Source: an uncultured Ruminococcus sp. (GTDB lineage: Bacteria; Bacillota; Clostridia; Oscillospirales; Ruminococcaceae). Taken from it: DNA of 64,000 bases. The stretch is from positions 62,001 to 126,000 of the forward strand of contig CANQJO010000004.1 of the NCBI GenBank assembly GCA_947624255.1, read 5' to 3'. The position numbers and the translations under genes are program-made. The notes under the pieces are model-generated. The model was given only the letters and a program-made list of their open reading frames with translations. It was not told the origin of the DNA and did not search any database. Below are positions 22,612 to 31,161 of this stretch, one piece after another (position 1 is the first letter of the stretch; the number at the start of each line of letters is the position of its first letter).

Positions 22612-24351
22612 TTACGTTGCAAATTGACTATTGTACATTTTTGCATAGAAGCCGTTATGTTTCATAAGTTGGGCATGATCTCCCTGCTCCACGATATTTC
22701 CGTTATTCATGACCAGTATCATATCAGAATTTTTTATTGTGGAGAGCCGATGTGCTATGACAAAGCTCGTTCTGCCCTCCATCAGCTTAGCAAAGGCTTT
22801 CTGTACACGATGCTCAGTCCGCAGATCTATAGAGCTTGTCGCTTCATCAAGTATCAGCATAGGAGGATCCGTCAGCATGATCCTTGCAATGCAGATAAGC
22901 TGCCGCTGTCCCTGAGAAAGACCGCTGTCCTCGCTGATAACAGTATCATAACCTTTGGGAAGACGCTTTATGAAACCATGAGCATACACCGCTTTCGCAG
23001 CAGCAGCTATCTCCTCACGTGAGGCATCAGGCTTGCCGTATGCGATATTCTCCGCAACAGTGCCGGTAAATACCCATGTATCCTGAAGCACCATTCCAAA
23101 GCAGTTTCTTAAACTGTCTCTTGTGATATCCATGATATTTTTTCCCGAGATCTCTATGCTTCCGCTGTCGATATCGTAAAATCTCAGAAGAAGATTTATG
23201 ATCGTCGATTTTCCGCAGCCGGTAGGTCCGACTATGGCGATGCGTTCTCCGCTGTGAACATCAAGGCTGAAATCCTGTATCAGCTTTAAAGCAGGATCAT
23301 AGGAGAAATTCACATGACTGAAACGCAGCTCTCCGGTACAGTCTGTCAGTGTCTCCTTGTCGGAGTCATCACTGACCTCCTCAGCATCAAGGACATCAAA
23401 AACACGTCCCGCTGATGCAACGGCATTCTGTAGTTCTGCGAAAACTCCTGATATTTCATTGAACGGCTTTGTGTACTGATTTGAATATGCAAGGAAACTT
23501 GAAAGCTTTCCTACTGATATTTTTCCCAAAAAGCCTGCATAGCCGACTGCTCCGAGCGCTCCGAGAAGTCCGACAGCAGCGTATATCAGTCCATTTACAA
23601 AGCGTGTCGTGGGATTCGTCATAGAGCTGAAAAATGTTGCCTTAACGCCGATCTTTCCATACTCTCTGTTGATCTCTGCAAAACGCCGGGCAGCACGTTC
23701 TTCATATACAAAAGCCTTCACAAGTTTCTGATTCCCGACCATTTCCTCGGCAAGACCTACCATATCACCTCTGAGCTTTGACTGCATCATGTACGAATCA
23801 TGAGATGCTTTTGTAATTTTTGCAGCTGCCAAAAAGGACAGCGGAGTCATTGCGACCACAACAAGCGCAATTTTGATATTTATGGTCATCATAAAAACAA
23901 GCGTTCCGATTATCGTTATTATGCCGCTGAAAAATTGTGTAAACCCTTGAAGCAGTCCATCGGAAACGATCTCAATGTCATTGATGACACGGCTTGTAAG
24001 CTCTCCTTTTGTTCTGCTGTCGATATACCGAAGAGGCACTCTTTCGAGTTTGCTGAAAATATCGGCTCTCAGGTCACGGACGGTAAAAAATGCGAGTTTA
24101 TTGGTACACAGACTCATGAGCCACTGAAAAAGTGTGCTTGCAGCCACGATCACTGCAAGAGCAGCAGCCGTTTTACCGAGCCTGTCAAAATCCACATTAT
24201 TTTTTCCGATACAGCAATCGACCGCATCTCCGATAAATATCGGAACCATCAATGAAAGTGAAACTCCAAGAACAGCAAACACCACTGTCATCACAAAATA
24301 TCCGATATAAGGGCGTGCATAGGAAAATACACGTTTAAGAGTATTAAACAT
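22612..24351 (-). CDS. ABC exporter, fused TMD-NBD (half 2 of heterodimer; LSQGQ signature)
   Basis: Walker A GPTGCGKS, signature LSQGQRQ, Walker B MLILDEATSS. Confidence 0.93.
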   Translation of the reverse strand: MFNTLKRVFSYARPYIGYFVMTVVFAVLGVSLSLMVPIFIGDAVDCCIGKNNVDFDRLGKTAAALAVIVAASTLFQWLMSLCTNKLAFFTVRDLRADIFSKLERVPLRYIDSRTKGELTSRVINDIEIVSDGLLQGFTQFFSGIITIIGTLVFMMTINIKIALVVVAMTPLSFLAAAKITKASHDSYMMQSKLRGDMVGLAEEMVGNQKLVKAFVYEERAARRFAEINREYGKIGVKATFFSSMTNPTTRFVNGLIYAAVGLLGALGAVGYAGFLGKISVGKLSSFLAYSNQYTKPFNEISGVFAELQNAVASAGRVFDVLDAEEVSDDSDKETLTDCTGELRFSHVNFSYDPALKLIQDFSLDVHSGERIAIVGPTGCGKSTIINLLLRFYDIDSGSIEISGKNIMDITRDSLRNCFGMVLQDTWVFTGTVAENIAYGKPDASREEIAAAAKAVYAHGFIKRLPKGYDTVISEDSGLSQGQRQLICIARIMLTDPPMLILDEATSSIDLRTEHRVQKAFAKLMEGRTSFVIAHRLSTIKNSDMILVMNNGNIVEQGDHAQLMKHNGFYAKMYNSQFAT

Positions 24352-26074
24352 TTTTTTCCCCTTCCCTTTCGCTCATCTGTGAGCAATATATCTCATTATA
24401 GACCTCACAGCTTTCAAGAAGACGGTCATGCGTACCGATGCCCACAGCCTCTCCTTCTTCCATAACGATTATTTTTTCTGCATCTTTAAGTGATGTCGTT
24501 CTCTGCGAGATCATAACCACCGTCATTCCCGGAAAATCATTTTTCAGTGCTTTTCTCAGTGCAAGATCTGTAGCATAGTCAAGCGCACTTGTAGAATCAT
24601 CAAGTATAAGTATTTCGGGAGTATTCACAAGGGCACGTGCGATCGAAAGTCTTTGCTTCTGACCGCCTGAAAAATTCTTTCCGCCTTGTGACACCTGCGT
24701 ATCAAGCCCTTTAGGGAGCTTTTCGACAAACTCCCATGCCTGAGCAGTTTTCAGTGCGGATATTATTTCCTCGTCCGAAGCATTTTCACTGCGCCATTTC
24801 ATATTTTCACGAAGCGTTCCCGAAAAAAGTACCGCTTTCTGCGGAACGACTCCTACTCTCCTGCGCAGGAGATCCTGACGCATATTGTAGACATTCTCGC
24901 CGTTTACAAGCACCTCTCCGGAAGTCGCCTTGTAGAATCCGGGAATAAGATTCGCTATGGTAGATTTGCCGCTTCCCGTACCGCCGATTATCCCAAGCGT
25001 TTCTCCCCTGTTCAGCGAAAATGAAATGTTCCTCACAGAGCTGTCTCCTGCTGATTCGTATGCGAATGAAACATTCCTGAACTCGATGATCTTTCCGTCA
25101 CCGGAATCCATAGCCGATTTGCCGTCTTCCTCCGGAGCAAGCTCAAAGACTTCGCATATGCGGTTTGCCGATGCAAATGCTTTTGTGAAAATAACTATAA
25201 GATTTGCCAGAACTACAAGCGCAAGAAGTATCTGTGTCATGTAGTTGACGAATGCAGTAAGCTCTCCCTGAGTGAGCGCTCCGGTATTTATTCGTACTCC
25301 TCCGAACCTGATTATTGCGACTATCCCAAGATTCATGACCATAAATGCTGCCGGATTGAGTATTGCCGAGATCTTTCCCACCGCCACAGAGGAGGAGGCG
25401 ATATCATCTACAGCCTCACTGAATTCATTGATCTCCTCCTGCTGACGTGAAAACGCCCTAATAACACGAGCTCCTTCAAGATTTTCACGTGTGAGCATGG
25501 CGGCTTTGTCAAGACACTGCTGAGTTTTTTTGTACATGGGAATAGTCTTCCGCATGATAACAAAAATTATAAGTGAAATAAGCGGTGCTGCGGTAAAAAA
25601 GATAAGTGAAAGTTTCAGATCGATAGTGACTGCCATGACCGCCGCCCCTATCACAAGAAACGGAGCACGTACCGCAAGGCGTATAAACATATTTACACCG
25701 TTCTGAACAGTGCTTGAATCATTTGTAAGCCTGTTTACCAGCGATGACGCACCTATCCTGTCAATGCCGCTGTAGGATAGTGTATTGATGTGATCGTACA
25801 TTGCAGTGCGGAGCTCTGTACCAAAGCCGTATGCGCATTTTGCAGCAAGAAACTGACAGGTCAGAGCAAAGCCGAGTCCGCATACACCGAGTAGAACGAT
25901 CAAACCGCATCGTTTAATAATATACGGAACGTCTCCGCTGGCGATCCCGTTATCAATGATATCTGCCATGACAAGCGGCACTATCAACTCAAAAACAGCC
26001 TCTAAAAGCTTGAAGAACGGTCCAAATATGAGTTCCTTTTTATAATTGTGCAGGTATTTCAGAAGCCTTTTCAT
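24344..26074 (-). CDS. ABC exporter, fused TMD-NBD (half 1; non-canonical LILDDSTS Walker B)
   Basis: Walker A GGTGSGKS, signature FSGGQKQ, Walker B EILILDDSTSALD; overlaps partner by 8 bp. Confidence 0.93.
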   Translation of the reverse strand: MKRLLKYLHNYKKELIFGPFFKLLEAVFELIVPLVMADIIDNGIASGDVPYIIKRCGLIVLLGVCGLGFALTCQFLAAKCAYGFGTELRTAMYDHINTLSYSGIDRIGASSLVNRLTNDSSTVQNGVNMFIRLAVRAPFLVIGAAVMAVTIDLKLSLIFFTAAPLISLIIFVIMRKTIPMYKKTQQCLDKAAMLTRENLEGARVIRAFSRQQEEINEFSEAVDDIASSSVAVGKISAILNPAAFMVMNLGIVAIIRFGGVRINTGALTQGELTAFVNYMTQILLALVVLANLIVIFTKAFASANRICEVFELAPEEDGKSAMDSGDGKIIEFRNVSFAYESAGDSSVRNISFSLNRGETLGIIGGTGSGKSTIANLIPGFYKATSGEVLVNGENVYNMRQDLLRRRVGVVPQKAVLFSGTLRENMKWRSENASDEEIISALKTAQAWEFVEKLPKGLDTQVSQGGKNFSGGQKQRLSIARALVNTPEILILDDSTSALDYATDLALRKALKNDFPGMTVVMISQRTTSLKDAEKIIVMEEGEAVGIGTHDRLLESCEVYNEIYCSQMSEREGEKNV

Positions 26075-26095
26075 ATACTCTCCACGCAGCAGCGA

Positions 26096-27328
26096 TCATA
26101 AATCTACACCATTCTTTTTCAGAAGATCTCTCGCAGAATCCACTGAATCGACACCCGTGGAATTTTTTACCGGTGCAAACTCTCTGTCACGGACAACCTC
26201 GTATGCAAGACAGCTGTCCTGCATATGGATCATGTCAAGAACGAGCGTTTCAAACTTGCAGCCGTTTATCTCCTCCGGCGTAACAAGCTCTCCGTTTTCA
26301 TCCATGCAGGGGATCTTTTTCTCAACTATGTGAACAGGCATCTTCTGTATGCTTATTTCTTCAAGCTTTTTGACATTGAAGAGGTAGTTGAGTATAACAC
26401 CGTATCTGTAAGCAAGCTCGCCGTTATCATCAAGGAGTGTACGCATCTCTTCGGTCATTTCGTAGTACTCCACGATAGAGGGTCTGCCGTCCTCAAGGCA
26501 GAGCACACCCACACGTTCATCGGGTGCTGCTTTGCTGACGACCTTACTGCCTGACTGCATCTGTGACTCTATAACAGCTCCTATAAACTCAGGATCTGCA
26601 ATACGCTGAAGAACATTATCAACAGCAAAAACATTGATCCACTCAACACCTGTATCTTTGATCTTACGAAGAAGTCCTGCACGTGCAAAGGATGAAAACC
26701 AGCCTCCGTTGCCATTTGGTGACGTAGAGATCGTGTATTTGTTTTCCATAAGGATCTTACCCTGAAAATCAACAGACGGAGCCATATCCTGAATAAAAAA
26801 TTCTATATAATCACTGTTATAGCCGAAATAATTTTTTTCATTAAAAAAGTTTACAGTATCTGCATTGTTTTTCTCACTGGTCATAATATAAAGAGGGATC
26901 CATTTGCCCGATCTCTTTACAACATCAATGAGGTTATTTATAAGACATTCAAAGATATAGAGCTCACGTGTCACACCGATATTGAACATACCCTTTGGTT
27001 TATCGAAACCAAGCCGTGTCCCCTGTCCCCCTGCAAGAAGCACAGCGGCGACCTTGCCTGCCTTTATAGCCTCAATGCCTTTTCGGGAGTACAGTTCACC
27101 ATTTTTATCAATATCGCTGACAGTCACCGCACTCATAGGTTGGATAACTCCACGCTCGCTTGCAGGATCGTCTGATCGTGTGAAAGTGTCAAGAACAGAA
27201 AAATCTATGATCTCGATCTGATTCAGGAGTTGTGATCTTTCCGATTCTGATAGTACGTCCCAGTATTGCAGAAGATGCTCTTGATGATACTTTTCAAGAA
27301 GCTGTTTTGCATTTTCAAATGTTATCAT
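26096..27328 (-). CDS. UDPGP-family nucleotidyltransferase (UTP-glucose-1-P uridylyltransferase / UDP-N-acetylhexosamine pyrophosphorylase type)
   Basis: AAVLLAGGQGTRLGFDKPKGMFNIG; IMTSEKNNADTVNFF; NPNGNGGWFSSF-like region. Confidence 0.88.
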   Translation of the reverse strand: MITFENAKQLLEKYHQEHLLQYWDVLSESERSQLLNQIEIIDFSVLDTFTRSDDPASERGVIQPMSAVTVSDIDKNGELYSRKGIEAIKAGKVAAVLLAGGQGTRLGFDKPKGMFNIGVTRELYIFECLINNLIDVVKRSGKWIPLYIMTSEKNNADTVNFFNEKNYFGYNSDYIEFFIQDMAPSVDFQGKILMENKYTISTSPNGNGGWFSSFARAGLLRKIKDTGVEWINVFAVDNVLQRIADPEFIGAVIESQMQSGSKVVSKAAPDERVGVLCLEDGRPSIVEYYEMTEEMRTLLDDNGELAYRYGVILNYLFNVKKLEEISIQKMPVHIVEKKIPCMDENGELVTPEEINGCKFETLVLDMIHMQDSCLAYEVVRDREFAPVKNSTGVDSVDSARDLLKKNGVDL

Positions 27329-27362
27329 AATTTCTCCTCCTCAGAGATGTATCATTTATATT

Positions 27363-27391
27363 ATTGTACCATACATAACAAAATATGTCAA
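27363..27391 (-). promoter_or_regulatory. promoter for the UDPGP-ABC operon (TTGACA-17-TACAAT)
   Basis: Reverse strand: TTGACA 27391-27386, TACAAT 27368-27363. Confidence 0.65.
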
Positions 27392-27465
27392 TTATTATCG
27401 AAAAAATTAGCTGATTTCAAAGATTTTCCGGGAATAAAGATCAAGCCGGACAGCCTATAAAAGTA

Positions 27466-27495
27466 AAACTCCCATACAATGTACAGGAGTTTTGT
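27466..27495 (-). terminator. terminator following tRNA-Pro
   Basis: AAAACTCC-CATACAATGTACA-GGAGTTTT inverted repeat. Confidence 0.6.
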
Positions 27496-27510
27496 ATGCT
27501 GACCGCATAC

Positions 27511-27586
27511 TGGTCTGAGTGACGGGACTTGAACCCACGGCCTCTACCACCCCAAGGTAGCGCGCTACCAACTGCGCCACACCCAG
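27511..27586 (-). tRNA. tRNA-Pro(GGG), CCA encoded
   Basis: Reverse complement CTGGGTG TG GCGC AGTTGGTA GCGC G CTACC TTGGGGT GGTAG AGGCC GTGGG TTCAAGT CCCGT CACTCAG A CCA folds as a cloverleaf; anticodon GGG. Confidence 0.96.
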
Positions 27587-27720
27587 ATGAACCATCGCAA
27601 TCAACAAAATATATTATATCACCTTAAAACTGATTTGTCAAGAGTTTTTTTATAAAAATTTCTGAAAAATGTAATTTTTTCTCACGGGGAGTTTTTTGAT
27701 ATGCAGCGTCACTCAACAAA

Positions 27721-27750
27721 ACAGCGGAGAACAGGCTCTCCGCTGCTTTA
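27721..27750 (-). terminator. terminator after the aquaporin gene
   Basis: CAGCGGAGA-ACAGGC-TCTCCGCTG. Confidence 0.65.
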
Positions 27751-27765
27751 TATCATGATACGGGA

Positions 27766-28470
27766 TCAACCCTCCGGCTGAAGGAATTTGTGAAGGAATG
27801 CAGCACCGATAGCTCCGATAAACGGACCAACGATGAATATCCAGAGCTGTGCTATAGAATCACCCAATGCAAAGAAAGCAGGTCCGATGCTTCTTGCAGG
27901 GTTTACAGATGTTCCTGTCAGACCGATTCCGAACAGGTGAACAAGAGTAAGTGTAAGACCTATGACAATTCCGCCGAATGATCCGTGATTGCCCTTTTTG
28001 GAAGTTACTCCGAGGATAGCAGTCACAAAAATGAATGTAAGGAATATCTCCACAAGAAGTCCGGCAAAAATGTTGTCATCTACACCTGCAAGAGTGTTTG
28101 CACCCATACCCCAGTCTTCGCTGCCGGCAGTCATATCCGTAATGTCTGCTACGGAAAAGATGATCCTCAGAACGATAGTTCCCAGAAAAGAACCTGCGAC
28201 CTGTGATATCATGTAGCCACCAAGCTCCACTTTACTGAGTCCGCCGTTGATGAAAACTGCAAGTGATACAGCAGGATTTACGTGACAGCCGGATACATTT
28301 CCTATGGAATATGCCATTGCCACGATAGAAAGACCGAATGCAAGAGCAGTTGCAATATAGCCGCCTCCGCTATTGCATCCTAATAGCATTGCTGTTCCGC
28401 AGCCGAGAAATACCAGCACAAATGTGCCGACAAATTCAGCTACGTACTTCTGGATCGGTGATGAATTCAT
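27766..28470 (-). CDS. MIP family aquaporin
   Basis: Two NPA boxes: SGCHVNPAVSLAVF and GTSVNPARSIGPAFF. Confidence 0.94.
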   Translation of the reverse strand: MNSSPIQKYVAEFVGTFVLVFLGCGTAMLLGCNSGGGYIATALAFGLSIVAMAYSIGNVSGCHVNPAVSLAVFINGGLSKVELGGYMISQVAGSFLGTIVLRIIFSVADITDMTAGSEDWGMGANTLAGVDDNIFAGLLVEIFLTFIFVTAILGVTSKKGNHGSFGGIVIGLTLTLVHLFGIGLTGTSVNPARSIGPAFFALGDSIAQLWIFIVGPFIGAIGAAFLHKFLQPEG

Positions 28471-28504
28471 AGTAATTCCTCCTAAGATATTTTTAGTTTA
28501 TGTA

Positions 28505-28533
28505 ATTATAACACTTTATTTTTATAATGTCAA
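28505..28533 (-). promoter_or_regulatory. promoter for the aquaporin gene (TTGACA-17-TATAAT)
   Basis: Reverse strand: TTGACA 28533-28528, TATAAT 28510-28505. Confidence 0.7.
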
Positions 28534-28575
28534 TATTTTCTGTAATTTTTCTTTCAATTTGTCGGATATGTAGAA

Positions 28576-29472
28576 TTACAGTGCCTTTTCATCAACTTTT
28601 TCATTGATTTTGCATTTTCCGCAGATGACAGCATAAAGCACTAATAACACAACTCCGACAGCAATGCACGCTATCTGAACAGCCATAAATGCCTTCGTAA
28701 CATTGTACATAAGACTTGTAAAGGCAGTAAACACCTGCGGCTGCTTTATAGTAAATGAATCAAAAAATCTTGTTGCGATAAGCCATATGGACGGAATTAT
28801 TCCTATAACTCCCGAAATGAGTGCTGAGATGCCTGTCCAGTATAGGACTGTTTTCTTTGCACGCAGATTCACGATGATAAGGAGCAGTACGAAAAGAATA
28901 ATACCACCTAAAAATGCTCCGGTAACCGGTCCTCTGTGTCTGTAGATGACTGAGAGCTTTGACAACACTCCGTGGCTGCTCATCGTTGAAAACTTATATA
29001 CATCACAGTAGTTTTTTACTGTTTTATATGTATCGCTTTTGGCAGATGCGAGCTTGCTCTCATATACTTCATTTTTTTCGTAACCTATACTATCCGCATA
29101 ATCGCTGAAAAAATTATCTATGCTTTCCTCAAGTGCAGTATTTTTTTCCGGAACAAAGCTGTATTCCCTGCCGCTTGAAAGAGCATTGAATCCCTCTATA
29201 ATGGAGTCGTCCATAGCCTTTCTTATATAATCTTCATTCAACGCATTTGTGTAAACATCCGCAGGTATTCCGGTTGAATTTGACTTTTCCTTATAGTTGT
29301 TTTCAAGTCCGGTCATGATCTTGCTGTGGACTTGATTCGCCTCGGCAAGTCTGACACAGTATTTTCCGGTAATATTGATATCTGCGGTGGTGACAGCAGT
29401 AGTACCTAAAAGAAAAAATACAAGCAGCACAGAAATTATAAGTGATGGGATATATCTGCTGATCTTGTTCAA
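28576..29472 (-). CDS. multi-TM protein with large extracytoplasmic domain, third gene of the sortase locus; probable TTG start
   Basis: GGAGGG RBS then TTGAACAAGATC... at 29472, just after the sortase stop; the ORF-track ATG at 29523 would overlap the sortase by 50 bp. Confidence 0.75.
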   Translation of the reverse strand: MNKISRYIPSLIISVLLVFFLLGTTAVTTADINITGKYCVRLAEANQVHSKIMTGLENNYKEKSNSTGIPADVYTNALNEDYIRKAMDDSIIEGFNALSSGREYSFVPEKNTALEESIDNFFSDYADSIGYEKNEVYESKLASAKSDTYKTVKNYCDVYKFSTMSSHGVLSKLSVIYRHRGPVTGAFLGGIILFVLLLIIVNLRAKKTVLYWTGISALISGVIGIIPSIWLIATRFFDSFTIKQPQVFTAFTSLMYNVTKAFMAVQIACIAVGVVLLVLYAVICGKCKINEKVDEKAL

Positions 29473-29473
29473 C

Positions 29474-30160
29474 TTATTGTCCCTCCGATCCTGCCGTGTA
29501 AAATTTCTTTTCCGTGAGATCACATATCACGCCTATCCTCTCATCAGATGAGCCGAAAATGTTTTTTTTGCAGGTATACAGCGTAAGACGTGGATCATTT
29601 GTCGGAACAACGTATTTGTTTTCCTTTTTGTTGAATTCTATTGTCTCTCTGACCGTATATATGAATTCTCCATAGTTTGTATTTATCGTGATCGTGTCAC
29701 CTTCGGAAAGGTTTGAAAGCTCAGCAAAATAAGTGTCCTCATGGGCACTAATGACAGAATTTCCGCTGCTTCCTACAATGACTGAACCGGTAGACTGACA
29801 CGCCCCACGCTCAAAAAGCTTTATGTCACTTCCCCAGTAAACGGGAACATCAAGATCAAACTTTTCTGTTCTGATCATACCATACAATTCACCGTATTTT
29901 GGTCGGATAAATTCTCCTGTTTCATATGTTTCGCCGTCATATCCGCTTATAATATCATTATCCTTTATGACAAGACCGCTGTCAGAGGAATCAGGGTCGA
30001 TCTTGAGATCGTCCATAAAAGCAAGATTTATATAAACCTTTGCCTTATCCATCGGTTTTATCATGCCTATGAGAAGTATACCGACACATACAAACAAAAC
30101 TATCAGCGGTGTTATAATATAAAGGATAAGATTTTTTATTTTTGATCTAACCATTTTCAT
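29474..30160 (-). CDS. sortase
   Basis: N-terminal TM; catalytic His in VISAHEDTYF, Cys in LTLYTCKK, Arg in SSDERIGVIC. Confidence 0.9.
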   Translation of the reverse strand: MKMVRSKIKNLILYIITPLIVLFVCVGILLIGMIKPMDKAKVYINLAFMDDLKIDPDSSDSGLVIKDNDIISGYDGETYETGEFIRPKYGELYGMIRTEKFDLDVPVYWGSDIKLFERGACQSTGSVIVGSSGNSVISAHEDTYFAELSNLSEGDTITINTNYGEFIYTVRETIEFNKKENKYVVPTNDPRLTLYTCKKNIFGSSDERIGVICDLTEKKFYTAGSEGQ

Positions 30161-31007
30161 TTTCGATATCCTTGATACGCATACAACTCTTAATTACAAT
30201 GATCACTCCGGCAACTGCTGAAAGGAAAAGAATTGCAGCGATCTTAAAAATTCCGCTGCGGTCGTAGCCGGTGTCCTCTACGATAACTCCTGCACTTGCA
30301 ACACCTAAGAGATTTCCGTTTTCATCACGTAAGCCGACAGACACCTTGTCTTCACCGATCTCCTCAACAGTGGCACTCATTCCCATTGTCTGAGCCGCCT
30401 GCGACAGCTTATCGACCACATCTGCTTTCTTGTCAACAGGGGCTTGCTGCAAAAGACTTCTGTACTCCTCCGGCGACAAATTGTCTATGAACGCCTGCTG
30501 CTGAGCCTGTGTAAACGTCCTGAGATATGCCATTTTATCATCGTATGAAAGCGCAATGAATTCCTCTCTGCTCATACGTGTAAAAGTCGAACCGTCCGGC
30601 ATTGTCACTGTGATATCCGTAGGGATCGTTTCGCCCGAGGAAGAGCCGCTTGCGGGAGTTGAGGTAACAGTACCTGCACCGCCGGAACTCTGCGCAGTTG
30701 TAGTTGCCGGAGCTGCGGTCGTTGTACGCTCAAATCCGTTGGGATCCCATGCTCCCGTAGTAGCTATATACTGCCCTGCTTCATTAAGATAATTTATTGC
30801 CTCATCAAAATCCTCAGAGGTCCAAAGTGACGGATCTTCATAATACTTATTATATCCCTGCATTATGAATTCCTCCGGATAACCGTAGCTTCTTGCGACT
30901 GCCGCAACATCGTCTACCGTTGTAGCAGAGGCACTCAATGAAAAGCACATCGCTCCGAAAATACATACCGCCGCTGCCGCAGCTTTTATCAATAACTTTT
31001 TTAACAT
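30147..31007 (-). CDS. secreted, C-terminally membrane-anchored protein of the sortase locus
   Basis: Signal peptide MLKKLLIKAAAAAVCIFGAMCFSLSASA, Thr/Ala linker, C-terminal TM (IFKIAAILFLSAVAGVIIVI); overlaps the sortase start by 14 bp. Confidence 0.8.
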   Translation of the reverse strand: MLKKLLIKAAAAAVCIFGAMCFSLSASATTVDDVAAVARSYGYPEEFIMQGYNKYYEDPSLWTSEDFDEAINYLNEAGQYIATTGAWDPNGFERTTTAAPATTTAQSSGGAGTVTSTPASGSSSGETIPTDITVTMPDGSTFTRMSREEFIALSYDDKMAYLRTFTQAQQQAFIDNLSPEEYRSLLQQAPVDKKADVVDKLSQAAQTMGMSATVEEIGEDKVSVGLRDENGNLLGVASAGVIVEDTGYDRSGIFKIAAILFLSAVAGVIIVIKSCMRIKDIENENG

Positions 31008-31051
31008 TTGATCCTCCTATCAGATCGGTTCGTATACGACTCTTTATGACT

Positions 31052-31080
31052 ATTATACATTATCAAACGTTATTTGTCAA
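31052..31080 (-). promoter_or_regulatory. promoter for the sortase locus (TTGACA-17-TATAAT)
   Basis: Reverse strand: TTGACA 31080-31075, TATAAT 31057-31052. Confidence 0.7.
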
Positions 31081-31110
31081 GTCCGAAATTTTAAAGGTCA
31101 AAAAGCATGA

Positions 31111-31146
31111 GATCGCCTGTTTACCGTTGTTAGTAAACAGGCGATC
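31111..31146 (-). terminator. strong hairpin downstream of the GH30-CE1 gene
   Basis: GATCGCCTGTTTAC-CGTTGTTA-GTAAACAGGCGATC, 14-bp perfect stem. Confidence 0.8.
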
Positions 31147-31161
31147 CTTCGCATTTTTCAA

